A stretch of DNA of 64,000 bases from GCA-002726655 sp046582185 (GTDB lineage: Bacteria > Pseudomonadota > Gammaproteobacteria > Pseudomonadales > Azotimanducaceae), in the NCBI GenBank assembly GCA_046582185.1, contig JAYGEX010000013.1, positions 1 to 64,000 of the forward strand, written 5' to 3'. This document shows positions 1-7,120 of this stretch, one piece after another; within the stretch, counting starts at the first letter, position 1, and every line of letters starts with the position of its first letter. The notes beneath the pieces were generated by a model. It was not told the DNA's origin, did no database searches, and saw only the letters and a list, made by a program, of their open reading frames with translations. The position numbers and the translations under genes were made by a program.

Positions 1-201
1 AGAACAACGCTTCGCAATTGCTCCATGACACTGGTCGCTGCAAGCGCTTTGATTTTCTACTTTGCCTTCACCAGCCAATGGTTAGGTGTAGATTTGAATT
101 CCTTAGGATTGCACTTCGGTTACGCTGCGCTAATCCTTACGTTTCTTATATCAATGTCTATTCTAAACCTTCGATCGATGAGCATTACTCGAAGGCTCTG
201 A
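1..201 (+). CDS. C-terminal fragment of a polytopic membrane protein
   Basis: Frame 1 is open from the window edge to TGA at 199-201, giving 66 residues without a start. Two hydrophobic stretches are visible (around MTLVAASALIFYFAFTSQWL and HFGYAALILTFLISMSI), as expected of a membrane protein C-terminus. The last dozen residues are read from the adjacent IS fragment, so the original C-terminus is probably lost. The neighbouring wecB remnant suggests a polysaccharide locus (for example an O-antigen polymerase or flippase), but this is inference; the family cannot be recognised from this short piece. Confidence 0.45.
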   Translation, partial: RTTLRNCSMTLVAASALIFYFAFTSQWLGVDLNSLGLHFGYAALILTFLISMSILNLRSMSITRRL

Positions 202-545
202 CTAAAAAATCACGCTCGACAATCAATTCACCTATCTTTGCCTGAAGCGTCTTAATGTCCGCTTCCTGACCAACATCTTTGCTCTTATTCTTCCTGGCGA
301 AGGTTTCTTTCATGCCTTCGAGCGCTTCCTGTTTCCATTTCACTATCATGTTTGCGTGGATGCCATATTTACGGGAAAGCTCAGCCATTGTGCCGTCACC
401 GCGGATTGCTGCGAGGGCGACCTTGCTTTTGTACTCACTTGAGTATTGTTTCTTTTTGTCATGTCGAACAGGCTCCTTTGCCTTTCGACGACGCCTTAGC
501 AAACTGTCCAAAAATCGGGGGCCACTTCTATGTAACTTTTTTTAT
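163..545 (-). mobile_element. IS3-family insertion sequence fragment
   Basis: The block contains an IS3-type orfA. Only the first residues of a possible orfB (MLIDR, from about 186) follow before the sequence diverges near 163. On the other side a GGCCCCCGATTTTTGG stretch just before orfA, at about 515-535, looks like an IS3-type terminal end and abuts the broken wecB. No second end or target duplication could be identified, so this is a partial, immobile copy. Boundaries are approximate. Confidence 0.6.
185..511 (-). pseudogene. IS3-family transposase OrfA (HTH subunit), remnant
   Basis: The 108-residue product carries the OrfA helix-turn-helix region (YSSEYKSKVALAAIRGD, then MAELSRKYGIHANMIVKWK) and a C-terminal segment rich in Lys, Leu and Glu ending IGELIVERDFLVRAFE, which corresponds to the leucine-zipper part where orfB normally begins by frameshift. 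The first ~15 residues are not typical of the family, so the natural start is unclear. Without orfB the catalytic DDE domain is missing and the element cannot transpose on its own. Confidence 0.7.
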
Positions 546-954
546 TCATCTCTTCTGGCCAAGGAGACTGTAGATTGCCCGTTCGAAGCCCAGCTTCAAC
601 GTGACCAACTGTGATTCGATTGAAAAAACTAGTCATACTCACGGCGAAGGTTGTTGCAGTGACCCCATGTACCAAAATTACATCAGGTTTGAATGTCTTG
701 ATGACTTTCTCTACACCTAGCATTACCCTGGCAACAATCTGAGTCAACGATTGCGATTCTTGCATTATCTTTAAATCAAAATCAGGGGTAATGTCAAACA
801 ACGAGAGCACTTGATCTAGCATTTCCCGATGTTGTCCCGTGACACATAACCTGGACTCTATGCCATCCTCTTTATCTAACAGCTTAACCAGGGTCGCCAT
901 CTTAATCGCCTCAGGCCTCGTACCGAAGACAGTCAGCACCCTTCTTTTTGTCAT
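496..954 (-). pseudogene. wecB: UDP-N-acetylglucosamine 2-epimerase, truncated
   Basis: The N-terminal half of WecB, which interconverts UDP-GlcNAc and UDP-ManNAc for enterobacterial common antigen or O-antigen synthesis. Recognisable motifs are VLTVFGTRPEAIKM at the N-terminus, TGQHREMLDQVLSLFDI, and VGHVEAGLRTGNLQSPWPEE. Homology stops at about residue 136 of a usual ~370, where the IS fragment begins, so the C-terminal Rossmann domain is gone. In addition the HGDTTTT motif reads HGVTATT: the Asp reported to be important for catalysis is Val (GTC for GAC). Truncation and lost active-site residue together indicate a dead gene. ATG at 954. Confidence 0.85.
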
Positions 955-980
955 ATGGTATTCACAACAGACTACTTATT

Positions 981-1003
981 TTTTGGTCGGGACGGCAGGA
1001 TTT
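981..1003. repeat. Direct repeat of the tRNA-Pro 3' end
   Basis: Twenty-three bases here are identical to 1060-1082, the 3' end of tRNA-Pro including its CCA, T-stem and part of the T-loop. A detached copy of a tRNA 3' end is the usual trace of integrase-mediated insertion (attL/attR). No integrase is visible between the copies, which are only 79 bp apart. Confidence 0.6.
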
Positions 1004-1062
1004 ATACGCACACGGCCAGTGCTACGACCTTCCACAGTTACTCAACCTATTACGTTCTATTT

Positions 1063-1139
1063 TGGTCGGGACGGCAGGATTTGAACCTACGACCACCACA
1101 CCCCCAGTGTGGTGCGCTACCAGACTGCGCTACGCCCCG
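1063..1139 (-). tRNA. tRNA-Pro(GGG)
   Basis: A 77-nt cloverleaf. The acceptor stem CGGGGCG pairs with CGTCCCG (one G-T), the D-arm is GCGC/GCGC, the anticodon stem CCACA/TGTGG encloses loop CTGGGGG with anticodon GGG and T33, and the T-arm is GTAGG/CCTGC. Discriminator A73 and an encoded CCA are present. It lies downstream of the merR gene on the same strand. Its upstream side is a tandem duplication that carries incomplete copies of its own 5' half, so its promoter has been rearranged. Confidence 0.95.
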
Positions 1140-1332
1140 TTTTTAATCTTTATTCCTAAATCCTGACCACTTCGTGGCTGGATTTGAATCGGATCGCCGC
1201 ACCGCTACGACCACCACACCCCCAGTGTGGTGCGCTACCAGACTGCGCTACGCCCCGTTTTTAATCTTTATTCCTAAATCCTCGCCACTTCGTGCCTGGA
1301 TTTGAATCGGATCGCCGCACCGCTACGCCCCG
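1087..1332. repeat. 118-bp tandem duplication containing partial tRNA-Pro copies
   Basis: The segment 1087-1204 is repeated at 1205-1322 with only a few differences (for example TCCTGACCACTTCGTGGC against TCCTCGCCACTTCGTGCC). Each unit holds the 5' half of tRNA-Pro (D-arm, anticodon arm) and the leader that precedes it. The second copy (1205-1257) lacks the T-arm and 3' acceptor strand and is a pseudo-tRNA. A third 12-bp trace of the tRNA 5' end closes the block at 1321-1332. This explains most of the 300-bp gap before merR. Confidence 0.85.
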
Positions 1333-1440
1333 ATTTTCAAGGTGCGGATTGTACCGGAAAATATGAAGTGATTCGAGAAAACTGGGTACTATTTGATAGG
1401 AATTGAATTTCTAAATGCTCGGTTGCATTGCCTTAAAATA

Positions 1441-1797
1441 CTAAGACTTAAGCACCACCAATACCTCTTCCAGCTCAGCAATCATCTGGTGAATCAGCTG
1501 CTTGAACTGTGTATTGTCTTCCTTCTGATCTTCGCCCGACAAACGCTGCCGCGCGCCGCCAATGGTGAATCCCTGATCATAAAGCAAGGATCGAATCTGG
1601 CGAATCATGAGAACGTCCTGGCGCTGGTAATAGCGACGGTTGCCACGACGCTTAACGGGCTTTAATTGCGGAAATTCCTGTTCCCAATAACGAAGCACAT
1701 GAGGCTTTACTGCACACAACCCACTGACTTCACCAATCGTGAAATAGCGTTTACCCGGTATCGGGGGTAGTTCAGCGTTATGATCTGGGTCCAGCAT
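1441..1797 (-). CDS. MerR-family transcriptional regulator (ihfA-linked)
   Basis: A 118-residue MerR-type protein. The winged HTH spans residues ~18-65 (YFTIGEVSGLCAVKPHVLRY, then the wing RRGNRRYYQRQD), followed by a helix that ends in a short coiled coil (QLIHQMIAELEEVL). No C-terminal effector domain or cysteine cluster is present, so a metal-sensing role is not supported. It overlaps the end of ihfA by 20 bp and is the last gene of the thrS-to-ihfA operon, a position where this short MerR homologue is common in gammaproteobacteria. Its target is unknown. ATG at 1797. Confidence 0.85.
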   Translation of the reverse strand: MLDPDHNAELPPIPGKRYFTIGEVSGLCAVKPHVLRYWEQEFPQLKPVKRRGNRRYYQRQDVLMIRQIRSLLYDQGFTIGGARQRLSGEDQKEDNTQFKQLIHQMIAELEEVLVVLKS

Positions 1798-2080
1798 ATG
1801 CTTCCACTCTTGCCTTTAGCTTTTGGCCGGGACGGAAAGTGACAACTCGCCTCGCGGTAATGGGTATCTCTTCGCCAGTTTTTGGGTTACGACCTGGCCG
1901 CTGACTTTTATCACGAAGATCAAAATTCCCAAAGCCGGATAGTTTGACCTGTTCGTTCCCTTCCAATGACGCACGCACCTCTTCAAAGAAAAGTTCTACG
2001 ACTTCCTTTGCTTCTCGCTTGTTCAAACCCAGCTCTTCGAACAGCTTCTCAGCCATCTCTGCTTTGGTTAACGCGCTCAT
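1778..2080 (-). CDS. ihfA: Integration host factor subunit alpha
   Basis: IHF-alpha forms a heterodimer with IHF-beta (ihfB is at 15316 in this window) that bends DNA sharply at specific sites and acts in recombination, replication and transcription. The product is 100 aa, the family's usual length, with the DNA-binding beta-arm GRNPKTGEEIPITARRVV and the intercalating proline in RNPKTGEEIP. The ATG at 2080 is chosen because AAAGGG lies 7 nt upstream; a TTG two codons earlier is in frame but has no better site. It follows pheT directly (18-nt gap), as in E. coli. Confidence 0.95.
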   Translation of the reverse strand: MSALTKAEMAEKLFEELGLNKREAKEVVELFFEEVRASLEGNEQVKLSGFGNFDLRDKSQRPGRNPKTGEEIPITARRVVTFRPGQKLKARVEAYAGPRS

Positions 2081-2098
2081 TTTCAAACCCTTTCAATA

Positions 2099-4504
2099 TC
2101 AATTCCGTAAACTGGCGCCAAACTTCGATTCAAGCGAAGCGATAATCTGTTTCATGGAATCGTTGATTTCCTCATCCGTAAGAGTGCGGGAAGGATGCTG
2201 GAAGGTCAAGCCCAAAGCGAGACTTTTCTTATTGGTATCAATGCCTTTGCCGTGATATACGTCAAACAGCTTTAGGTTCTGTAGGTGGTTATTCCCCTCT
2301 GATTCAACACAGGATCTAATGTCCGCTGCGTTCACAGAAGGATCGACCAAGACCGCTATATCCCGCCGCACCGCTGGAAATCGGGATATAGGCGTCATTT
2401 GAGGAATATTTTTTCCTATAAGTAAATCGATACTTAGCTCGAAAAGGAATATAGGGATTTTTATATCCAATAGCTTCTGAATTCTTGGATCGATTAAACC
2501 TATATGGCCAAGGAGTTGCCCATTGCGCCGGATTTCCGCGCTCTGCCCTCGCTGTAGCGCCGGATGGCTCGCCGGTAGAAAGTCAAAGCTACCGCTATCG
2601 CCCGTCTGCGCCAGGATGCTTTCGATATCACCCTTAATATCATAAAAATCAATGGCTTGCGTTGAATCTGCCCAGTTCTCATCGAAGCGATTACCGCAGA
2701 CAACACCGGCGATCATCTTTTCCTGGGTAATATTTTCCAGTTCAAGGGTTTCCATATTAGGTTCTTGCCTGAACCGTAGCCCAAGCTCAAAAAACCTTAC
2801 CCTATCCTGTTGTCGGTTTACGTTGTAAATCAATGACTTGAGCAGTCCTGTCCAAAGCGTCGTGCGCATTACCGACATTTCACCAGACAAGGGGTTTGCC
2901 AAGCCAACAGGCTCAAATTCAGGATCCAGCACCGCCTGGATCTTGGGATCAACAAAACTATAGGTGATCGCCTCCTGATAACCTCGCGCAACCAGCTGAT
3001 CCCGTATTCGATCCAGCGCTAGTACTCCTTCAGGTTGAGGCGCCATTTCGAGCTGGGTGACTGGTTTACGAATGGGCAAGTTGTTATAACCAAAGACCCT
3101 GCTGATTTCTTCGATCAGGTCCGCTTCTATCGCAATATCAAATCTATGTGAGGGAGCACTTACTAACCATGTAGACTCTCCATCAATCATTTCCTGAGTA
3201 TTTGGGAATTCAAGGCGGGTTAACATTTCACTGACTTCTTCATCCGGAATATCAACGCCCAGCAGGCGCTTGATTCGGTCCGCCCTTAACGTCACCCGGT
3301 TATTTCCCGGCAAGCGATCTTCAAGTACGGTGTCCACAACAGGGCCCGCTTCACCGCCTGCAATTTCCAGCATTAAAGCTGTCGCTCGTTCAATGGCAGC
3401 TTCCTGGCCTTGCCAATCAACGCCTCGTTCAAATCTATGAGCTGCATCCGTACTCATGCCGTAGGAACGAGCGCGTCCGGCGATCGCCGTTGGTTCAAAA
3501 AATGCCGCCTCCAGAAAAATATCTTTACTGTCTTCGGTGACGGCAGTGGATATGCCGCCCATTACGCCGCCCATACCAATCGGCCCAGAATCGTCGGTAA
3601 TTAGTATTGTGTCTGAATGCAAGGTCATTTCAGAGCCATCAAGCAAGCTTATCTTTTCACCTTGCTGTGACTGACGTACAACGATAGTGCCATTCAGTTT
3701 TTGGCAATCATAGGCATGCATGGGGTGATTAAGTTCGAGCATCACGTAATTGGTGATATCAACAACCGGATCAATGCTTCGAATTTCTGCTCGGCGCAGT
3801 TTTTCCTTCATCCATAGCGGTGTTTCAGCATTCAGGTCGATATTGCGAATAATTCGGCCAACAAATCTGGGGCAGGCACTTCCGGCCTCAAGTTTTACAG
3901 AAATACTGTCATCGATGGTTGCCGGTACTGCGGGGATATCAGGATAGTTAACATCCATGGAATTGATCAGCCCGGTTTCTCTGGCAAGCCCTGTCATTCC
4001 CAGGCAGTCGGATCTGTTTGGCGTAAGATCAAGCTCTATGATTGAATCATCAAGGTTCAAATATTCTCGTATGTTTGTCCCAACGGGCGCATCAAGGGGT
4101 AACTCCATCAGCCCCTCATGACTATCGCTAATACCGAGCTCTCTCTCAGAGCAAAGCATGCCGAAGGATTCGACGCCGCGCAGCTTTGCCTTTTTGATTT
4201 TGAAATCTTCCAGCTTTGCACCGACTAAAGCGAAAGGCACCTTGATTCCGGCACGTGCATTGGGCGCACCACAGACAACCTGAACCTCTTGCCCACCAGC
4301 ATCAACGCTGCAAACAACGAGTTTGTCGGCATCGGGATGAGGACTAACCTCAACTATCGCAGCAACCACCACCTTACTGAACTCAGAAGCAACAGGCGAA
4401 ACGCCATCAACCTCCAAGCCTGCCATGGTGAGTTGCTCAACCAGTTCCTCGGTCGATAGATCGGGATTTACAAATTCCCGTAGCCAGCTTTCACTAAATT
4501 TCAT
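2099..4504 (-). CDS. pheT: Phenylalanyl-tRNA synthetase beta subunit
   Basis: With PheS it forms the alpha2-beta2 enzyme that charges tRNA-Phe. The 801-aa length is normal. In order: N-terminal tRNA-binding OB domain (residues ~40-150, SPHPDADKLVVCSVDAGG), B3/B4 editing domain (~215-375), B5 domain (RVTLRADRIKRLLGVDIPDEE), the catalytically silent synthetase-like core, and the C-terminal FDX-ACB anticodon-binding domain (SRFPAVRRDIAVLVDPSV). It is separated from pheS by 184 bp, an unusually wide gap in which no ORF or terminator is apparent. Confidence 0.97.
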   Translation of the reverse strand: MKFSESWLREFVNPDLSTEELVEQLTMAGLEVDGVSPVASEFSKVVVAAIVEVSPHPDADKLVVCSVDAGGQEVQVVCGAPNARAGIKVPFALVGAKLEDFKIKKAKLRGVESFGMLCSERELGISDSHEGLMELPLDAPVGTNIREYLNLDDSIIELDLTPNRSDCLGMTGLARETGLINSMDVNYPDIPAVPATIDDSISVKLEAGSACPRFVGRIIRNIDLNAETPLWMKEKLRRAEIRSIDPVVDITNYVMLELNHPMHAYDCQKLNGTIVVRQSQQGEKISLLDGSEMTLHSDTILITDDSGPIGMGGVMGGISTAVTEDSKDIFLEAAFFEPTAIAGRARSYGMSTDAAHRFERGVDWQGQEAAIERATALMLEIAGGEAGPVVDTVLEDRLPGNNRVTLRADRIKRLLGVDIPDEEVSEMLTRLEFPNTQEMIDGESTWLVSAPSHRFDIAIEADLIEEISRVFGYNNLPIRKPVTQLEMAPQPEGVLALDRIRDQLVARGYQEAITYSFVDPKIQAVLDPEFEPVGLANPLSGEMSVMRTTLWTGLLKSLIYNVNRQQDRVRFFELGLRFRQEPNMETLELENITQEKMIAGVVCGNRFDENWADSTQAIDFYDIKGDIESILAQTGDSGSFDFLPASHPALQRGQSAEIRRNGQLLGHIGLIDPRIQKLLDIKIPIFLFELSIDLLIGKNIPQMTPISRFPAVRRDIAVLVDPSVNAADIRSCVESEGNNHLQNLKLFDVYHGKGIDTNKKSLALGLTFQHPSRTLTDEEINDSMKQIIASLESKFGASLRN

Positions 4505-4688
4505 CTATGCTTCCTATTACAGCGACAGCTTTAACAATATTTTCAACAATTACAGGGCTTCCAAATATTTAAGGCAATCGGCAAATTGAATAATCACCAC
4601 TACAAGGGTTACGAATCTGTTACTTGGCACAGGTCCCATTTAGCCGCAATACTATAGATATGACTGTCGCTTTTAGCTACCTGAGTCG

Positions 4689-5711
4689 CTATCTGAACTG
4701 CTTCAAAAATCTTAGATCATTGTCTAGATAATGTCGTAAGTCATCGACACCATAACGAAGCATCGCAAGCCTGTCTGGCCCCATGCCAAAGGCAAAACCT
4801 GAAAACTCTTCCGGATCAATGCCGGATGCTTCCAATACTTTAGGATGAACCATGCCGGAGCCCATGATTTCAAGCCAACCAGTGCCGCTGCATACCCGGC
4901 AGCCATCGCCATTGCAATGTACGCACTGGACATCAACTTCTGCGGACGGCTCAGTAAAGGGGAAGTATGAAGGCCTGAATCTAACCTCTAAATCTTCTCT
5001 CTCAAAGAATACTCGCAAGAACTCAACAATCGTCCCTTTCAGATCGGCAAAGCTACTCTGATGATCAATCAACAGTCCTTCAACCTGATGAAACATGGGT
5101 AGATGTGAGGGATCAGGCTGATCTACTCGATAGACCCTGCCAGGGCAGATGATTCGAAACGGTGGTTTGCGCGACTCCATCACTCGAACCTGAACGGGCG
5201 AAGTATGCGTACGCAGTAGTATATTTGGATTAAAATAGAAAGTATCGTGCATTGCCCGCGCGGGATGATGCGAGGGTAAATTCAGCGCTTCGAAATTGTG
5301 ATAGTCATCTTCAATTTCAGGGCCTTCGACCACTTCATAACCAACGCCTCTAAAGAACTGTTCAATTCTCTTCAGGACGATGGTGACCGGATGCAGGCCG
5401 CCGATCTCGGCATTGCGCCCGGGCAAAGTAACATCAATAGCTTCTGCGCTTAACTTAGTATCAAGCGCTACTTGCTCGATCGCATCCTTCTTGGCGGCGA
5501 TGGCATCCTGCAGGACACCTTTGATCTTATTGATCTCGGCGCCAGCAGCCGGGCGCTCTTCAGCGGGAAGTTTGCCCAGTTCCTTTAGCAAGCCGGTAAG
5601 TTCGCCCTTTTTGCCAAGGTATTGAACACGAACAGCATCCAGGGACGCAGCATCAATTGCTGCTTCTACGGCGCTTACCGCCACTTTGTGGATGGATGCC
5701 AGATCAGACAT
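4689..5711 (-). CDS. pheS: Phenylalanyl-tRNA synthetase alpha subunit
   Basis: Catalytic subunit of PheRS, 340 aa. The N-terminal ~85 residues are the coiled-coil arm. The class II core contains motif 2 (RFRPSYFPFTEPSAEVDV) and motif 3 (GFAFGMGPDRLAMLRYGV), with a Cys cluster in CVHCNGDGCRVCSG. It starts only 32 nt after the rplT stop, leaving no space for the pheM leader peptide and attenuator found in E. coli, so control by phenylalanine attenuation is not supported. ATG at 5711. Confidence 0.97.
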   Translation of the reverse strand: MSDLASIHKVAVSAVEAAIDAASLDAVRVQYLGKKGELTGLLKELGKLPAEERPAAGAEINKIKGVLQDAIAAKKDAIEQVALDTKLSAEAIDVTLPGRNAEIGGLHPVTIVLKRIEQFFRGVGYEVVEGPEIEDDYHNFEALNLPSHHPARAMHDTFYFNPNILLRTHTSPVQVRVMESRKPPFRIICPGRVYRVDQPDPSHLPMFHQVEGLLIDHQSSFADLKGTIVEFLRVFFEREDLEVRFRPSYFPFTEPSAEVDVQCVHCNGDGCRVCSGTGWLEIMGSGMVHPKVLEASGIDPEEFSGFAFGMGPDRLAMLRYGVDDLRHYLDNDLRFLKQFR

Positions 5712-5743
5712 TTGCGTTACCGGATTGCTCCGGTATCAACTGG

Positions 5744-6103
5744 CTATGCTGCCAGACTTTCTTTGGCCTTTGCAGCCAGGGCTGCGAATGCTTCTTTTTC
5801 ATGTACTGCAAGATCAGCAAGGACGCGTCGGTCAATTTCGATATTCTGCTGCTTTAGACCCGCGATCATACGGCTGTAAGAAATCCCATGTTCCCTTGCG
5901 GCAGCGTTGATTCGTTGGATCCATAGACCACGGAACATTCTCTTTTTAACTTTACGATCGCGGTATGCATACTGCCCCGCTTTCGTTACAGCTTGCTTTG
6001 CAACACGATAGATACGGCTACGCGCGCCGTAATAACCTTTTGCTTGCTTTAATACTTTCTTGTGACGACGATGGGCTGTGACACCCCGTTTAACTCTAGG
6101 CAT
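5744..6103 (-). CDS. rplT: 50S ribosomal protein L20
   Basis: A 119-aa, very basic protein that binds 23S rRNA early in 50S assembly. The family signature is clear: RGVTAHRRHKKVLKQAKGYY, then YRDRKVKKRMFRGLWIQRIN. In E. coli L20 also represses translation of the upstream rpmI message; hairpins upstream of rpmI here could serve the same purpose, but no rRNA-mimic could be demonstrated by eye. It follows rpmI by about 100 nt, a spacer that contains only a 5-bp hairpin (6166-6180). Confidence 0.97.
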   Translation of the reverse strand: MPRVKRGVTAHRRHKKVLKQAKGYYGARSRIYRVAKQAVTKAGQYAYRDRKVKKRMFRGLWIQRINAAAREHGISYSRMIAGLKQQNIEIDRRVLADLAVHEKEAFAALAAKAKESLAA

Positions 6104-6204
6104 TATCTTCTCCGAAGAATTTGTTTATCGCTTAAGACCTGTCCTTCTTGAAAAAAAAGGTGTCACCGAATTTAGTTCGGCATGACGGTCCTCTACACGA
6201 TTAT

Positions 6205-6396
6205 TTAGTGACCAAGCAATCGTTTGATCAAAGGCACATCTGATGGCGCAATATCTTTCAACTTACGCAGATGGCGCTTTCGCTTGGTACTCTTCTTCGT
6301 CAGGATGTGATTCCTGAAAGATTGGCGGTGTTTATAGCCTTTAGCGGTTCTTTTGAACCGTTTAGCCGCACCACTACTGGTTTTTAATTTTGGCAT
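6205..6396 (-). CDS. rpmI: 50S ribosomal protein L35
   Basis: A 63-aa basic protein with the L35 pattern MPKLKTSSGAAKRFKRTAKG and KKSTKRKRHLRK. It lies between infC and rplT in the conserved order. The ATG at 6396 has GGAG 9 nt upstream. The 130-nt leader between infC and this start is rich in hairpins (see 6434-6540). Confidence 0.97.
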   Translation of the reverse strand: MPKLKTSSGAAKRFKRTAKGYKHRQSFRNHILTKKSTKRKRHLRKLKDIAPSDVPLIKRLLGH

Positions 6397-6433
6397 CGTT
6401 AGATACTCCGCATTGTTAAATACTTAAATATGC

Positions 6434-6540
6434 TTATTCCTGATATTAGGAATAACTGTGTAGATGGGGCTGCCCCTCTCGCAATTTGGCTGGGCCAAAT
6501 CGTTGCCGGGACCGCAAATTAGCCGGAGGCTAAATTGCGG
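6434..6540 (-). promoter_or_regulatory. Hairpin cluster between infC and rpmI (candidate L20-type leader)
   Basis: Three inverted repeats lie in the rpmI leader: TTATTCCT/AGGAATAA (6434-6455, 8 bp perfect), ATTTGGC/GCCAAAT (6484-6500, 3-nt loop), and a 13-bp arm pair with one mismatch (6512-6540) that includes the infC stop codon. In E. coli this position carries the operator through which L20 represses rpmI-rplT. That role here is inference. The 12-mer CTCTCGCAATTT at 6476-6487 also occurs at 9159-9170 upstream of thrS, next to another hairpin. Confidence 0.4.
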
Positions 6541-7078
6541 CTGCACCACCTTTTTTCTTACTATGAGGGGCGATCACCATGGTGAGTTGTCTGCCTTCCA
6601 TTTTTGGAAACATCTCAACTGCACCCAGTTCAAGCAGATCCTGTTCGATCCGCTTTAACAGCTCCATGCCGATTTCCTGGTGCGCCATTTCGCGACCCCT
6701 ATACCTCAAGGTCACCTTGGCTTTATCCCCGTCATTAAGGAAACGTGTCAGGTTGCGTAGTTTTACCTGATAATCTCCTTCTTCCGTCCCTGGACGAAAC
6801 TTCATTTCTTTGACATGCGTGCGACGTTGCTTCTTTTTCGCTGCAGCCTTTTCCTTCTTAGCCTCAAATACGTGTTTGCCATAGTCCATAATCTTACAGA
6901 CGATGGGCTCGGCATCCGGCGCAATTTCAACAAGATCCAACTTGGAGTCTTCTGCTGTGCGCATGGCCTCTGCGATGTCTACGACCCCAACCTGGGCTCC
7001 ATCGGCACCGATTAAACGCACAGTTTGTGCTTCAATCTCACCATTTATTCGCGACTTTTTTGAACTCTCTTTCTTAAT
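6530..7078 (-). CDS. infC: Translation initiation factor IF-3 (AUU start)
   Basis: IF-3 binds the 30S subunit, prevents premature joining of 50S and checks initiator tRNA and start codon. The core is unmistakable (MDYGKHVFE, MKFRPGTEEGDYQVKLRNL, LRYRGREMAHQEIGM). A GTG at 7021 would remove the conserved RINGEIEAQ segment. Reading further upstream, the frame is open to an ATT at 7076-7078 followed by KKESSKKSRINGEIEAQTVR, with GGAG 7 nt before it. This matches the AUU start that E. coli infC uses for autoregulation by IF-3 discrimination. With it the protein is 182 aa, the family's usual length. Confidence 0.93.
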   Translation of the reverse strand: MKKESSKKSRINGEIEAQTVRLIGADGAQVGVVDIAEAMRTAEDSKLDLVEIAPDAEPIVCKIMDYGKHVFEAKKEKAAAKKKQRRTHVKEMKFRPGTEEGDYQVKLRNLTRFLNDGDKAKVTLRYRGREMAHQEIGMELLKRIEQDLLELGAVEMFPKMEGRQLTMVIAPHSKKKGGAAAI

Positions 7079-7120
7079 TCCTATGCTCCATTCTGAATGA
7101 GGACGCGGATTATAGCAAAA

